A program made the position numbers and the translations under genes. Under the pieces are notes generated by a model. It ran no database searches. It was given only the letters and a program-made list of their open reading frames with translations, and was not told where the DNA came from. Positions 24,101 through 33,300 of a stretch of DNA of 64,000 nt are shown piece by piece. The number at the start of each line of letters is the position of its first letter. The stretch's first letter is position 1. The stretch lies in assembly GCA_029582265.1 (NCBI GenBank), contig CM055837.1, forward strand, positions 4,821,148-4,885,147, read 5' to 3'. The stretch is from Zoroaster sp. YZ-2022 (taxonomy: Eukaryota > Echinodermata > Asteroidea > Forcipulatida > Zoroasteridae).

Positions 24101-24575
24101 CAGAATAACAAAGTGTAGATGTTTCTGTTTGCTGGTTGTTAGTTGTACGTACGCTGCATAAAAACAATATTATTTTGGAAAATTTTGTGTATGTTTCACA
24201 TTTCTTGGGATGTATTTGAATCCCCACCATCCAAGTTTTTGCAAAACTGCAACCCTATAATGTTAAAAAGTATATAATCCCAAGGGAAGGGGGAAGAAAA
24301 GCAAATGAGAAACTACACCAAATTTGTCATCTTTACTTATCAATTTGGGTAGAAAGGTCTCTTCCCAAATACAGCTTGTTAAGCTAGTCTGTCAACTTAA
24401 CTAACAGAATTATCTAATTTTCAAAAAATATATAATTGTCCAAAGTGGGACAAATTTTGTGCACGTTATAATGGCAGGTGTGCACAGATGCAGCATTTGT
24501 GACTTTATTAGAAATCCGTGTTATTGCTTCTGTTTAACAACTTTTTCATTTCTTCTTCTTTCAGATGCTGTTTGA
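11996..24575 (+). CDS. MAP7: MAP7/ensconsin family microtubule-associated protein, 3' ten exons (partial)
   Basis: Exons are 11996-12156, 14317-14560, 15544-15909, 16366-16624, 17613-17802, 18249-18353, 19240-19293, 19913-20075, 22417-23331 and 24565-24575. All have AG/GT borders and their phases chain into 821 codons plus a stop; the 5' end lies outside the window. The protein runs from a Ser/Pro/Arg-rich basic segment (RAPSPR, RVPSPR) through a Lys/Ala/Thr/Pro-rich linker and a Pro/Gln tract to a long charged coiled coil ending RVEEIMKRARR, the hallmark of the MAP7 domain, then a Ser/Gly acidic linker and a very acidic tail. MAP7 proteins bind microtubules and recruit kinesin-1; the charged helix corresponds to the kinesin-binding MAP7 domain. 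The introns carry a 116-bp satellite, a 59-bp minisatellite and many MITEs. Whether the orthologue is MAP7 or MAP7D1-3 cannot be said; invertebrates usually have one gene. Confidence 0.85.
12229..12595. mobile_element. TTAA-bounded MITE, CCCTCCTACT family
   Basis: TTAA flanks both ends (12225-12228, 12596-12599). The termini are CCCTCCTACT and its exact inverse AGTAGGAGGG. The interior has repeated CCATTCAAAACC/TTTGGAAA-like blocks and no convincing ORF. It lies 72 bp past an exon of the MAP7-family gene. Confidence 0.8.
12621..14083. repeat. 116-bp tandem satellite in MAP7-family intron
   Basis: About twelve copies of a 116-bp unit stand head to tail; the period was measured from CGACTTATG at 12842, 12958, 13074 and 13190. 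The central copies are almost identical, while the first (12621) and last (after 14000) are diverged. Each unit contains two CTGATTG-type motifs, a CCAATGAGG motif and the 12-bp palindrome CCCCAATTGGGG, weakened to ACCCAATTGGGG in the later copies. Confidence 0.95.
14317..14560 (+). CDS. MAP7: MAP7-family exon b (basic SPR repeats)
   Basis: The acceptor is CTGTACAG and the donor GTATGT; the exon enters at phase 0 and leaves at phase 1. It codes for a basic, Pro/Ser-rich stretch with several PSPR motifs, a likely microtubule-binding or phosphorylated linker. Confidence 0.85.
14592..14798. mobile_element. TTAA-bounded MITE, AAAGGG family, copy 1
   Basis: TTAA stands at 14588-14591 and 14799-14802. 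The arms are imperfect inverted repeats: AGGGACTCACGATCAACAGG with GGCATGGAATC on the left, and their inverse through CGTGACGATACTGCCCCT on the right. A second copy lies at 17845-18039 in another intron of the same gene. Confidence 0.7.
14826..15353. repeat. 59-bp minisatellite
   Basis: About nine head-to-tail copies of a 59-bp unit containing TGTCTGTGAATGCATCCA and CTTGATAAGAATCAAGAGAT, which itself forms a small hairpin. The period comes from ATGTCTGT at 14826, 14885 and 14944. A minus-strand frame through the array (15094-15426) is a by-product of the repeat. Confidence 0.95.
15544..15909 (+). CDS. MAP7: MAP7-family exon c (Lys/Ala/Thr-rich, EKPATKI repeats)
   Basis: The acceptor is GCCCACAG and the donor GGTAAAT; phase 1 in, phase 1 out. 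A basic, Thr/Ala/Lys-rich low-complexity segment ends in a 21-bp coding minisatellite that translates as EKPATKI repeats. Confidence 0.85.
15762..15862 (+). repeat. 21-bp in-frame coding minisatellite (EKPATKI)
   Basis: Four nearly identical 21-bp copies (15762, 15783, 15804, 15825) and a diverged fifth encode EKPATKI. The unit is a multiple of three, so copy-number change would keep the frame. Confidence 0.95.
16366..16624 (+). CDS. MAP7: MAP7-family exon d (Pro/Gln tract, start of coiled coil)
   Basis: The acceptor is TTCATCCAG and the donor GTAAGA; phase 1 in, phase 2 out. A Ser/Thr segment is followed by a QPQPQTQ tract encoded by CCAGCC-type repeats, then the charged helix beginning AEERAKQALAERRRQ. 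Confidence 0.85.
16824..16934 (+). repeat. fold-back element arm fragment
   Basis: This is a solitary copy of the right arm of the element at 21190-21433, from CTCCAGTTCTTTTC through AGAACTAATTACTACTCA to CAAAGCTACAAGTTTTA. The hairpin core is missing. Confidence 0.8.
17613..17802 (+). CDS. MAP7: MAP7-family exon e (coiled coil)
   Basis: The acceptor is TTGTTTTAAG and the donor GTAGGA; phase 2 in, phase 0 out. It is almost entirely Glu/Arg/Lys-rich helix (for example RIRLEEEERIRMEEEQRRL), part of the MAP7 domain. Confidence 0.85.
17845..18039. mobile_element. TTAA-bounded MITE, AAAGGG family, copy 2
   Basis: TTAA stands at 17841-17844 and 18040-18043. The inverted arms include ATCGTCACAATCA (left) and TGATTGTGACGAT (right), and the whole aligns with 14592-14798. 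Confidence 0.75.
18249..18353 (+). CDS. MAP7: MAP7-family exon f (coiled coil)
   Basis: The acceptor is CCTTCACAG and the donor GTAAGC; phase 0 on both sides. It codes for 35 residues of charged helix. Confidence 0.85.
18485..18595. repeat. 21-bp minisatellite
   Basis: About 4.5 imperfect copies of a 21-bp unit, CTGGTTGCCTGTACTCTTTGG, give a spurious open frame on the + strand. Confidence 0.85.
19240..19293 (+). CDS. MAP7: MAP7-family exon g (RVEEIMKR signature)
   Basis: The acceptor is GTTATTCAG and the donor GTAAGT; phase 0 on both sides. The 18 residues begin RVEEIMKRARR, matching the conserved end of the MAP7 domain (RLEEIMKRTR in vertebrates, from memory). This exon is the strongest evidence for the family. 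Confidence 0.9.
19913..20075 (+). CDS. MAP7: MAP7-family exon h (acidic Ser/Gly linker)
   Basis: The acceptor is CATTTATCAG and the donor GTAATT; phase 0 in, phase 1 out. It codes for a Glu/Asp/Ser/Gly repeat (SGSESGSGSGSE) followed by a short mixed segment. Confidence 0.75.
20103..21036. mobile_element. CCCTCCTACT-family MITE split by a nested insertion
   Basis: The two halves (20103-20332 and 20992-21036) together match the sister copy at 41111-41440, including TGACCCAAATGTGCAC, TTTTAAGTGCACTAGATATA and the terminal AGGAGGG. The left end is worn. The middle is occupied by a second MITE. Confidence 0.8.
20333..20991. mobile_element. TA-flanked MITE nested inside another MITE
   Basis: The 659-bp element has perfect inverted ends CCGTAATTTCCTGCGTATAA / TTATACGCAGGAAATTACGG. 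It is flanked by TA on each side, and the sister host copy at 41391-41400 shows one TA at the matching point, so the TSD is TA. Internal GCGCCTTAT and GCGTCTTAT motifs repeat, and the interior is GC-richer than the surroundings. No ORF of note. The terminal motif resembles widespread MITEs of fish and invertebrates. Confidence 0.85.
21190..21433. mobile_element. fold-back element with 13-bp TSD and hammerhead-like core
   Basis: The left arm (from 21190) and right arm (about 21309-21400) are inverted copies of roughly 80 bp sharing GTAAGACTAATTG, GTGACACCATGTGAAA and GTAGTAATTAGTTCTGAAAA. Between them GATCAGAGCATACTGATC forms a 6-bp hairpin followed by GAAACGTCGAG. The direct repeat AAACTAAATACGT flanks the element at 21177-21189 and 21434-21446. 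A long TSD suggests retroposition rather than cut-and-paste. Penelope-like elements are one candidate; that is inference. Confidence 0.75.
22417..23331 (+). CDS. MAP7: MAP7-family exon i (large acidic C-terminal exon)
   Basis: The acceptor is CTCTATCAG; phase 1 in, phase 1 out. About 305 codons are rich in Asp/Glu/Gly/Ser (for example EEDEEGYEGD, EEYDAKSEGSSGNGNE) with little predicted structure. A donor at 23332 (GGTATAAC) is favoured over reading on to the stop at 23358, because it joins to the next acceptor in phase; read-through would add nine codons and is an alternative end. Confidence 0.8.
24565..24575 (+). CDS. MAP7: MAP7-family terminal exon (11 bp coding)
   Basis: A strong acceptor, TTCTTCTTCTTTCAG, is followed by ATGCTGTTTGA. 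In the phase left by the previous exon this gives Asp-Ala-Val-stop. The remainder is 3' UTR. Confidence 0.6.
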
Positions 24576-26011
24576 AGTTAGGCAGACATCTTTTATAGCT
24601 GGTATATATACAAACTATTAAACTATTATTTGGATGACGTTGTGCGTTGCTTACCCATAAGAGACTCTTTGTAACAAGTTAGCCAATGGAATCAGTGTGC
24701 GTACCCTACCTGATCGACAAGAAATCCGACACATTGCGTAGACAGTCTTTTTTTGAGGGAGATCAAAATCTGTTTCTAGTTGATTCTACTCCATGGAGAG
24801 AGATCTTATCAAAAGCTATGTTTCAACTCTTCAGACGAAAAAGCTGATGTTTTGTCCTGCATGTAACCACTCCCATAACTTGCTACAGTCACTGGCCAAC
24901 AAGGAAACACTCAATGTTTCTAGAAGCTGTATTACCCGTGGAAATGTGCCGAGATTCACTCCAAGGAAGCCCATCATCAAATGAATTTACGTTAACCATG
25001 AGTTTAACTCCACATTTGTTGTAGTTGTTGTGCTGAGTTCTTACTCTATTATCAAAAAGCAACCAGGCACATAACCTATGAAAACAAGAATTACACCATT
25101 TGAGGAGAGAAATACACTGAGTTGCCTGTGGTATTTGGACGGCATGGATTTGACATTCACATACTGAAGTGATGTATGTAATGATGATTGAACTCACTCA
25201 TCAGAAGCTCATCAGAAGCAAACCGTCTAAAAATTCCCAAAAATGTCCTCATTTCTGTGGGATGAGGAAGCTTGAGAAAGCTTACGCCTTAACCGGAAAA
25301 AACTATGTGAAAGACACTTGTTGTGTGCTGAATCTCCTATTTTGATTCTTCAAACCTTTGCAGACTTATGACCAATTCTTATCACCTTTCTATGACCAAA
25401 ATGGCAATTCCACACATTAGGAATCATGGAATTACCCTATCAGGAGGAAAAACCTGGATGAGACGTCTATTCTTGGAGAATATTTACCAACCTTGATTGG
25501 ATATATTTGTGAGTGCCAGGGAATAGTAACTTGCATCAATCGTTTGGACAAATCTTCATCCACAGTCAAGATCTCAATAGCAAGCAGGGTTTTAGTAAAT
25601 CTCAAACCTCATCTTCTTTGGAATAATGCACCTGTAACTGTTTATATACAGAGTGGATGTATACACCATTGCTATGGGATGATAATTATCAACTGCCTTT
25701 AGATTTTGAGAAGGGGTCTCAAGGAAAAAAAGAACAAGACAGGATTTGTAACCGTTTGGGAAAGCACACCAGTGTCAACATATCGGGAAAATTGTGAAAA
25801 ATGCAGAGATGCAGAAATCTCTGGAGAGTAAATGACAATACAAGGCAATTAATGGCTCTTATGAATTAAAAAATATTAATTGTATTGAGGCAAAAAAAAT
25901 AATAATAAGTCTCTGGTTTCTGGTCTCCATTTGCGTCACCTCAGATTGGCTCATCAGCAATGTTAGTTTTCTTCTTTGTTTTTGCTATGAGACAATTGTT
26001 TTTTGGCTTAA

Positions 26012-26473
26012 CCTTCCTACACATGGAGGCCACTTCGATCCACAAAATTCTGCTCTTGAGCAACCTTCAGTACATACATGTACAAGCCTGCTGTCCTTTC
26101 TAAGTAATCTTACAAAATCAACTGTGTGTCACCCAAGGCCACTGTAAATGTTTGAACATATTAACCTTCCTACACATGGAGGCCACTCCGATCCACGAAA
26201 TTCTGTTCTTGAGCAACCTTCAGTACATACATGTACAAGCCTGCTGTACTTTCCAAGTAATCTTACAAAATCAACTGTGTGCCACCCAAGGCCACTGTAA
26301 ATGTTTGCACATATTAGTATGGCCTACAATGTATCGATGGGAGACACTTTACCCTGCAATCTCAGTGGTGTGACAGTGCACAGAAGGGTAACCATAGGAG
26401 ACCACTGGCAACAGCTAATGGCTTGGAGTGGCCTGAATGGGTTGTTTCAAAAATTGCACTGATTGTAGGAGGG
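26012..26473. mobile_element. TTAA-bounded MITE with internal 153-bp duplication
   Basis: TTAA stands at 26008-26011 and 26474-26477. The ends are CCTTCCTACA (left) and TTGTAGGAGGG (right), related to the CCCTCCTAC family. A 153-bp segment that begins with the left TTAA and terminus is repeated in tandem (26008-26160 and 26161-26313) with few differences, so there are two left ends and one right end. Confidence 0.75.
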
Positions 26474-27028
26474 TTAATGAAAATAAGGAATAACTTACTA
26501 ATCAATGATGTCTTGAATTTCAAATTTTCATTGTGAAAATTCATTCACTGACGAGAAAAATTTAAAAAATTTAAATAACATTTTTGAAAAAATAATCATG
26601 TTTTTCTGTGTAAAACTGGTCAGGAGTTTCAGGCCTGAAATTCGTTGAGGGCCTGTGAGCTTCTTAGATATTGTATAATCTCTACACCTTATTTGGAACA
26701 ATCTTGAGAGGTAATATTTAGGTCAGCAAAAATTTAAAAAAAAAAAAAAAAATTACAAAATATTACCATGCTATAAATCAGCAGCAACTAGCAACGTAAC
26801 ACAGTGTTAATATTGTCACTTCTTCGTACTTTCAATTAATACTAGCTGAGAAAAATTTCCATGGAAATATAGGAATTTTGCCTGATTATTAGCAAATTAA
26901 AAAGAAAAAAAACAAGCTGGTGTGCTTTTGAATGAAGAGAGATCTCCACCTTACAGGCTTTGTACATAATTGGTTCCAATACCAGGTAATGCAACTTTAT
27001 GACTATGTGGTGTATCAGTGAAGATGTT

Positions 27029-27190
27029 AGGTAAAACTTGTAGCTTTGCATGGTGAGGATGATAAGTAAGACTAATTGCGGTGACACCATGTGGAATCTC
27101 AATTGAGTAGTAATTAGTTCTGAAAAGAACTGGGGGTACAACTCGACGTTTCGATCAGTATGCTCTGATCGTCCTCAGGACGATGTTAAT
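27029..27190 (-). mobile_element. fold-back family copy with hammerhead-like core
   Basis: This matches one arm and the core of 21190-21433 in the opposite orientation. On the minus strand it reads CTGAGGACGATCAG, AGCATA, CTGATCGAAACGTCGAG, then the arm. The core CTGAGGA is intact here, whereas the copy at 21190 has CCGAGGA. Confidence 0.75.
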
Positions 27191-30100
27191 ATTAATAACA
27201 AAAATAAAATTACAAATTGGGACAGTTGTCTGTGCTTTGAAGTGTTTGAAATGAATACAACTATATGTCAAAAATAACTTAAAATACACTGTGTGGGCAT
27301 ATAATGCATGTTCATTATATACATTGGAGTGAAATAATCAAAAATCACTCTCGTTATCTTGTCTGAAAAGTGCTGAAGAATGTAAGAAATGGTTCTAAAC
27401 TGTTGGAGTCTAATAACTGGTCGGAATTGTTTTTCTATCAGAAAATGTAGCATTGTGCGTGTTTTACATCTAGTACAATATAAGTGTATAACATGAAATG
27501 TAATAAAGTAACATGAGACACATTGCGTTGGCTTAGTATTTGGTGTTGCTGCCATGTTTAAACAATTCACCTATTTTTTTCTTCAATATTTGCCAGTGAA
27601 AGGAGTGATTGCTTAATTTTTGAAGGTTCCTGCATCAAATCTAAAAAGCAAAATTTAAAAAACATGTAGTAATATTCCCATTAACTTATTACTTGAGAGT
27701 AAGAAAAACCAAAAAATATTTCAATAGCTGTATATATAAATAGAAATCCAACATTTAATAACACATGTCCAATTATCGTATTTGTACATACACTGTAAAT
27801 GATGGGTTACTCTGCAGTGTCATCTTTATTGGAGCATGTGCACAATTACTGTCCCTGTTATTCAACTGTTAATCTATCTAGATGTCACTTAATAAATTCA
27901 GTAGTTGTACATAATCAAGTGTAGATTTAGTAGCTGAAAAATTATAGTGGAATAATGAGCGAATGTGTGTGTGAGATCGAGAGAGAAGACGACCAAGCGT
28001 GCATGAGCCACTTGTGGGTGGGGGAGGGGGGGCAAGAGGGGGTGAAGTTTGACCACCGTACCAAACACATTTAAAAATCAGGTCTTATACCAACCAGTAA
28101 TGTAATGTATAATCAATTGGCCGAATATAACTTAAATAAAGTTAATTTCACCTAATTGGTAAACTAACTTTAACCTTGTCAACAATCACTCTATACTATG
28201 TGTACAGGTATTTATCTAGGCAGTTCTTCAATTGGAAATTTAATGAAATTTGTATCGAGTTCCATTACCAATTGATTTTTTGCCCCGTTTTATCATCGGT
28301 TAATTAAATTACGTTCCCAGTTGATTTTTATTATTGGTTAATTAAATTATGTTGCCAGCTGAATAACTGGTTGGTTTTCATGTACATTACTGGGTTGGTT
28401 CATGGCACCTTGTTTGGATATGGGGGTCGTAAGATACAACAAAGTTGGATTACTCTTGAATCAACTAACATCATCGTAAGTGAAATCTTCCCCAAATGTA
28501 TGGTGAACCTGTACAACTACAACAAAATACTGTAACAACTACGACAAGTTTTATGCTTATGCCTTATTGTATAAATAACAATTCAACACTTGATGTCAAA
28601 GTGGCTAATTGCATCAGGAGAAATAATGTAGTTTTTCCCTGTTTTTCTTTATTCAGTAAAATATATTATCAAATATAAAAATGTAAGTATTATAATTGGG
28701 CTATTGTGATTAATGTACAACTTAAAGATCATTTAATTTATAAAGGGAAATTTGCTGTCATTTATTTAATTTATTCGGTTTTACCGTGGTTTTGCTATTT
28801 TATTTTGGAGGTTGCCTGGTTTTTTAACACATTGCATAAATATTTATAATAACTAAATAAATCATGGATTCTAGATCAAAAATCCTCTCATGATTAACAC
28901 AAAGTAAAATTTAAAAATTGCATGTTTTTGGCAATTAACATTTTGGTATCAAGAGCTGAGAAATGTTCATGTTTAAATTATTGATATCGTGGAAATCAAG
29001 AATTGCTTGACGTACATGTTTACATTATAATCGGATTTAGTATTTTTGTTGCTTCAAATTCAATAACATTTAGCTATCACCAGAGTAAGTCTAGTGATAA
29101 CACAAAAAAATGTTGTCTTAGTTTTATACCTCCAGATTTATATTGTATTTCCTTTAAACATTTATTTGACATATGTTACGTTACCAGCTCCTCATGGATT
29201 TAATATATTTGTCTAACTTGCTCTCCATAGAAGCAACATGGGTTAATGTGGGGAATTCAAAACAATGTTATATAACTAGGTGACTTGTAAGGCTACATGT
29301 TTTACCAATTAATCAATGTTATGTCAACACATGTTATGTGCAATTTAAATGCATTACAATTGTGCATTGTAACTGGTGATACTCCAATGAGAATTAATCA
29401 TTGCTTTTTCTTAGATTTTGTCATGGATTTATCTAAATCATGTTTTTTTGTTACAGTCGACTCTTTTTATAACATTGCTGGGACAAATCACGTTAATGTG
29501 TTTATCACAGTCTCTTGTTTTAAGCAGACTACCAAAAAAAATTACAAAGAAAATATGATACTTTGAATTTCCGAAATTGCTTGAAATAAGAAGTATTTTG
29601 TTATGAAAGAGCTCTGTATATCGAGAGTCAACTGTACAATCTACTTGGGTTTTTTCAAACAGGTGCTTTGTTAGCACATTGGTAACCTGTTGCTGGGTAC
29701 CAATCGTAGAAAGGGTGCTGGTTTTGTGATCATTTATCAAATTCTCACTTGTTAATACCTTCAGAGAGTTTATTCTGCAATATATTTAATATGCTTATGT
29801 CAAATTCTCCTAACTGTTGTACTTCAGAAGAAACAAATAACATGTTGCTGTAGGTCATTTGTGCTTTGAAAAAGTATTGGCGTGGAAACAATGAATGGAT
29901 TGTAAATGCACAATTTGTGTGAGAATCCCAAGATAGAAAATGTTTGCATGTGCAGTGAGAGCTGGTGTGTGTTATCAGAAAGAAATCAAATTAATAATAC
30001 AAATAATTAAACAAATATATTAACAAATTATGCTTATTCTGTCAAGGTTGGTCATTGAATGTGTTAAGATTAACTGACCGTTTGCACATCTAATAAGAAA

Positions 30101-30309
30101 AAAAAACATAGCTTGGTGTAAGCTTTGAAACGTGTTATACAATGTTAATTAAATGAGGGTATTATTAAATAATAAAAGCACTTAATGAATGTATCTGTGC
30201 TTTGTATTAAAAGGAATAAAAACTTTAAAACTATTCCATGTGAAGATGTTATTTCATATTTTAATTAAGCTGTGTTCCATTGCAACTTCTACAGTTCTAC
30301 AGTGCAATT

Positions 30310-33300
30310 TATCTTTTTTGTACAAACCTTTTTTTACACATTTTTACAAATGTTCAAAATATTTTTAAAATTCTTTCAAATATTCTCAAATTCTTTACAA
30401 GCCTTGCAATTTTTACAAAATTTTACAAATTGGGTTAGGGTTAGGGTTATAGGGTTACAAGGGGATAAACCTTGCAATTTTGACACATTTTTACATAGGG
30501 TAAGCCTTGCAATTTTCACACATTTTTACACATTTTTACAAGGGGTAAACTTTGCAATTTGTAAAAATGTTTACCAAATTTTACAAATTTTTACCAAATT
30601 TTACAAAGGGGTAAACCTTGCAATTTTTACAAATTTTTACCAAATTTTACAAAGGTAAACCTTGCAATTTTCACACATTTTTACCAAATTTTACAAAGGG
30701 GTAAACCTTGCAATTTTCACACATTTTTACAAGGGGTAAACCTTGCAATTTTTACTGATTTTTACCAAATTTTACAAAGGGATAAACCTTGCCATTTTGA
30801 CACATTTTGCAATTTTTACAAATTTTTACAAGGGTAATCCTTGCAATTTTCACACATTTTTACACATTTTTACAAGGGGTAAGCCTTGCAATTTTTACAA
30901 ATTTTTACCAAATTTTACAAAGGGGTAAACCTTGCAATTTTTACAAATTTTTACCAAATTTTACAAAGGTAAACCTTGCAATTTTGACACATTTTTACCA
31001 AATTTTACAAAGGGGTAAACCTTGCAATTTTGACACATTTTTACATAGGGTAAGCCTTGCAATTTTCACACATTTTTACCAAATTTTACAAAGGGGTAAA
31101 CCTTGCAATTTTCACACATTTTTACAAGGGGTAAACCTTGCAATTTTTACTGATTTTTACCAAATTTTACAAAGGGATAAACCTTGCAATTTTTACAAAT
31201 TTTTACAAGGGTAATCCTTGCAATTTTCATACATTTTTACAAATTTTTACAAGGGTAATCCTTGCAATTTTGACACATTTTTACCAAATTTTACAAAGGG
31301 GTAAACCTTGCAATTTTGACACATTTTTACACAGGGTAAGCCTTGCAATTTTCACACATTTTTACACATTTTTACAAGGGGTAAACTTTGCAATTTGTAA
31401 AAATGTTTACCAAATTTTACAAAGGGGTAAACCTTGCAATTTTCACACATTTTTACAAGGGGTAAGCCTTTAATTTTCACACATTTTTACAAGGGGTAAA
31501 CCTTCCAATTTTGACACATTTTTACAAGGGGTAAGCCTTGCAATTTTTACATATTTTTACACATTTTTACAAGGGATAAACCTTGCAATTTTGCCACATT
31601 TTTACAAGGGGTAAACCTTGCAATTTTTACAAATTTTTACAAGGGGTAAGCCTTGCAATTTTCACACATTTTTACACATTTTTACAAGGGGTAAGCCTTG
31701 CAATTTTCACACATTTTTACAAATTTTTAGAAAGGGGTAAACCTTGCAATTTTGCCACATTTTTACAAGGGGTAAACCTTGCAATTTTTACAAATTTTTA
31801 CAAGGGGTAAGCCTTGCAATTTTCACACATTTTTACACATTTTTACAAGGGGTAAGCCTTGCAATTTTCACACATTTTTACAAATTTTTACAAGGGGTAA
31901 GCCTTGCAATTTTCACACATTTTTACAAATTTTTAGAAAGGGGTAAACCTTGCAATTTGTAAAAATGTTTACCAAATTTTACAAAGGGGTAAACCTTGCA
32001 ATTTTCACACATTTTTACAAATTTTTACAAGGGGTAAGCCTTGCAATTTTCACACATTTTTACACATTTTTACAAGGGGTAAACTTTGCAATTTGTAAAA
32101 ATGTTTACCAAATTTTACAAAGGGGTAAACCTTGCAATTTTCACACATTTTTACAAGGGGTAAGCCTTTAATTTTCACACATTTTTACAAGGGGTAAACC
32201 TTCCAATTTTGACACATTTTTACAAGGGGTAAGCCTTGCAATTTTTACATATTTTTACACATTTTTACAAGGGATAAACCTTGCAATTTTGCCACATTTT
32301 TACAAGGGGTAAACCTTGCAATTTTTACAAATTTTTACAAGGGGTAAGCCTTGCAATTTTCACACATTTTTACACATTTTTACAAGGGGTAAGCCTTGCA
32401 ATTTTCACACATTTTTACAAATTTTTAGAAAGGGGTAAACCTTGCAATTTTGCCACATTTTTACAAGGGGTAAACCTTGCAATTTTTACAAATTTTTACA
32501 AGGGGTAAGCCTTGCAATTTTCACACATTTTTACAAGGGGTAAGCCTTGCAATTTTCACACATTTTTACAAATTTTTACAAGGGGTAAGCCTTGCAATTT
32601 TCACACATTTTTACAAATTTTTAGAAAGGGGTAAACCTTGCAATTTTGCCACATTTTTACAAGGGGTAAGCCTTGCAATTTTGACACATTTTTACAAGGG
32701 GTAAGCCTTGCAATTTTCACACATTTTTACACATTTTTACACATTTTTACAAGGGGTAAGCCTTGCAATTTTCACACATTTTTACAAATTTTTACAAGGG
32801 GTAAGCCTTGCAATTTTCACACATTTTTACAAATTTTTACAAGGGGTAAGCCTTGCAATTTTCACACATTTTTACACATTTTTACAAGGGGTAAGCCTTG
32901 CAATTTTCACACATTTTTACACATTTTTACAAGGGGTAAGCCTTGCAATTTTCACACATTTTTACAAATTTTTACAAGGGGTAAGCCTTGCAATTTTCAC
33001 ACATTTTTACAAATTTTTAGAAAGGGGTAAACCTTGCAATTTTGCCACATTTTTACAAGGGGTAAGCCTTGCAATTTTCACACATTTTTACAAGGGGTAA
33101 GCCTTGCAATTTTCACACATTTTTACAAATTTTTACAAGGGGTAAGCCTTGCAATTTTCACACATTTTTACAAATTTTTACAAGGGGTAAGCCTTGCAAT
33201 TTTCACATTTTTACAAATTTTTACAAGGGGTAAGCCTTGCAATTTTCACACATTTTTACAAATTTTTAGAAAGGGGTAAACCTTGCAATTTTGACACATT

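Larger units (their letters stand above)
24576..30309 (+). other. 3' UTR and intergenic region after MAP7-family gene
   Basis: No further coding sequence is recognisable. The proximal part is presumably 3' UTR, but many AATAAA-like motifs prevent choice of an end. It holds two repeats listed separately (26012-26473, 27029-27190) and a poly-A stretch near 26740. The rest is AT-rich unique-looking DNA. Confidence 0.6.

Noticed and set aside
24793..24984. Small 63-codon frame after the MAP7-family stop
   Set aside because: It lies in presumed 3' UTR and has no domain or conserved context.
27130..27187. Canonical hammerhead ribozyme
   Set aside because: One extra nucleotide between CTGANGA and stem II and a loopless stem III depart from the consensus; reported only as hammerhead-like.
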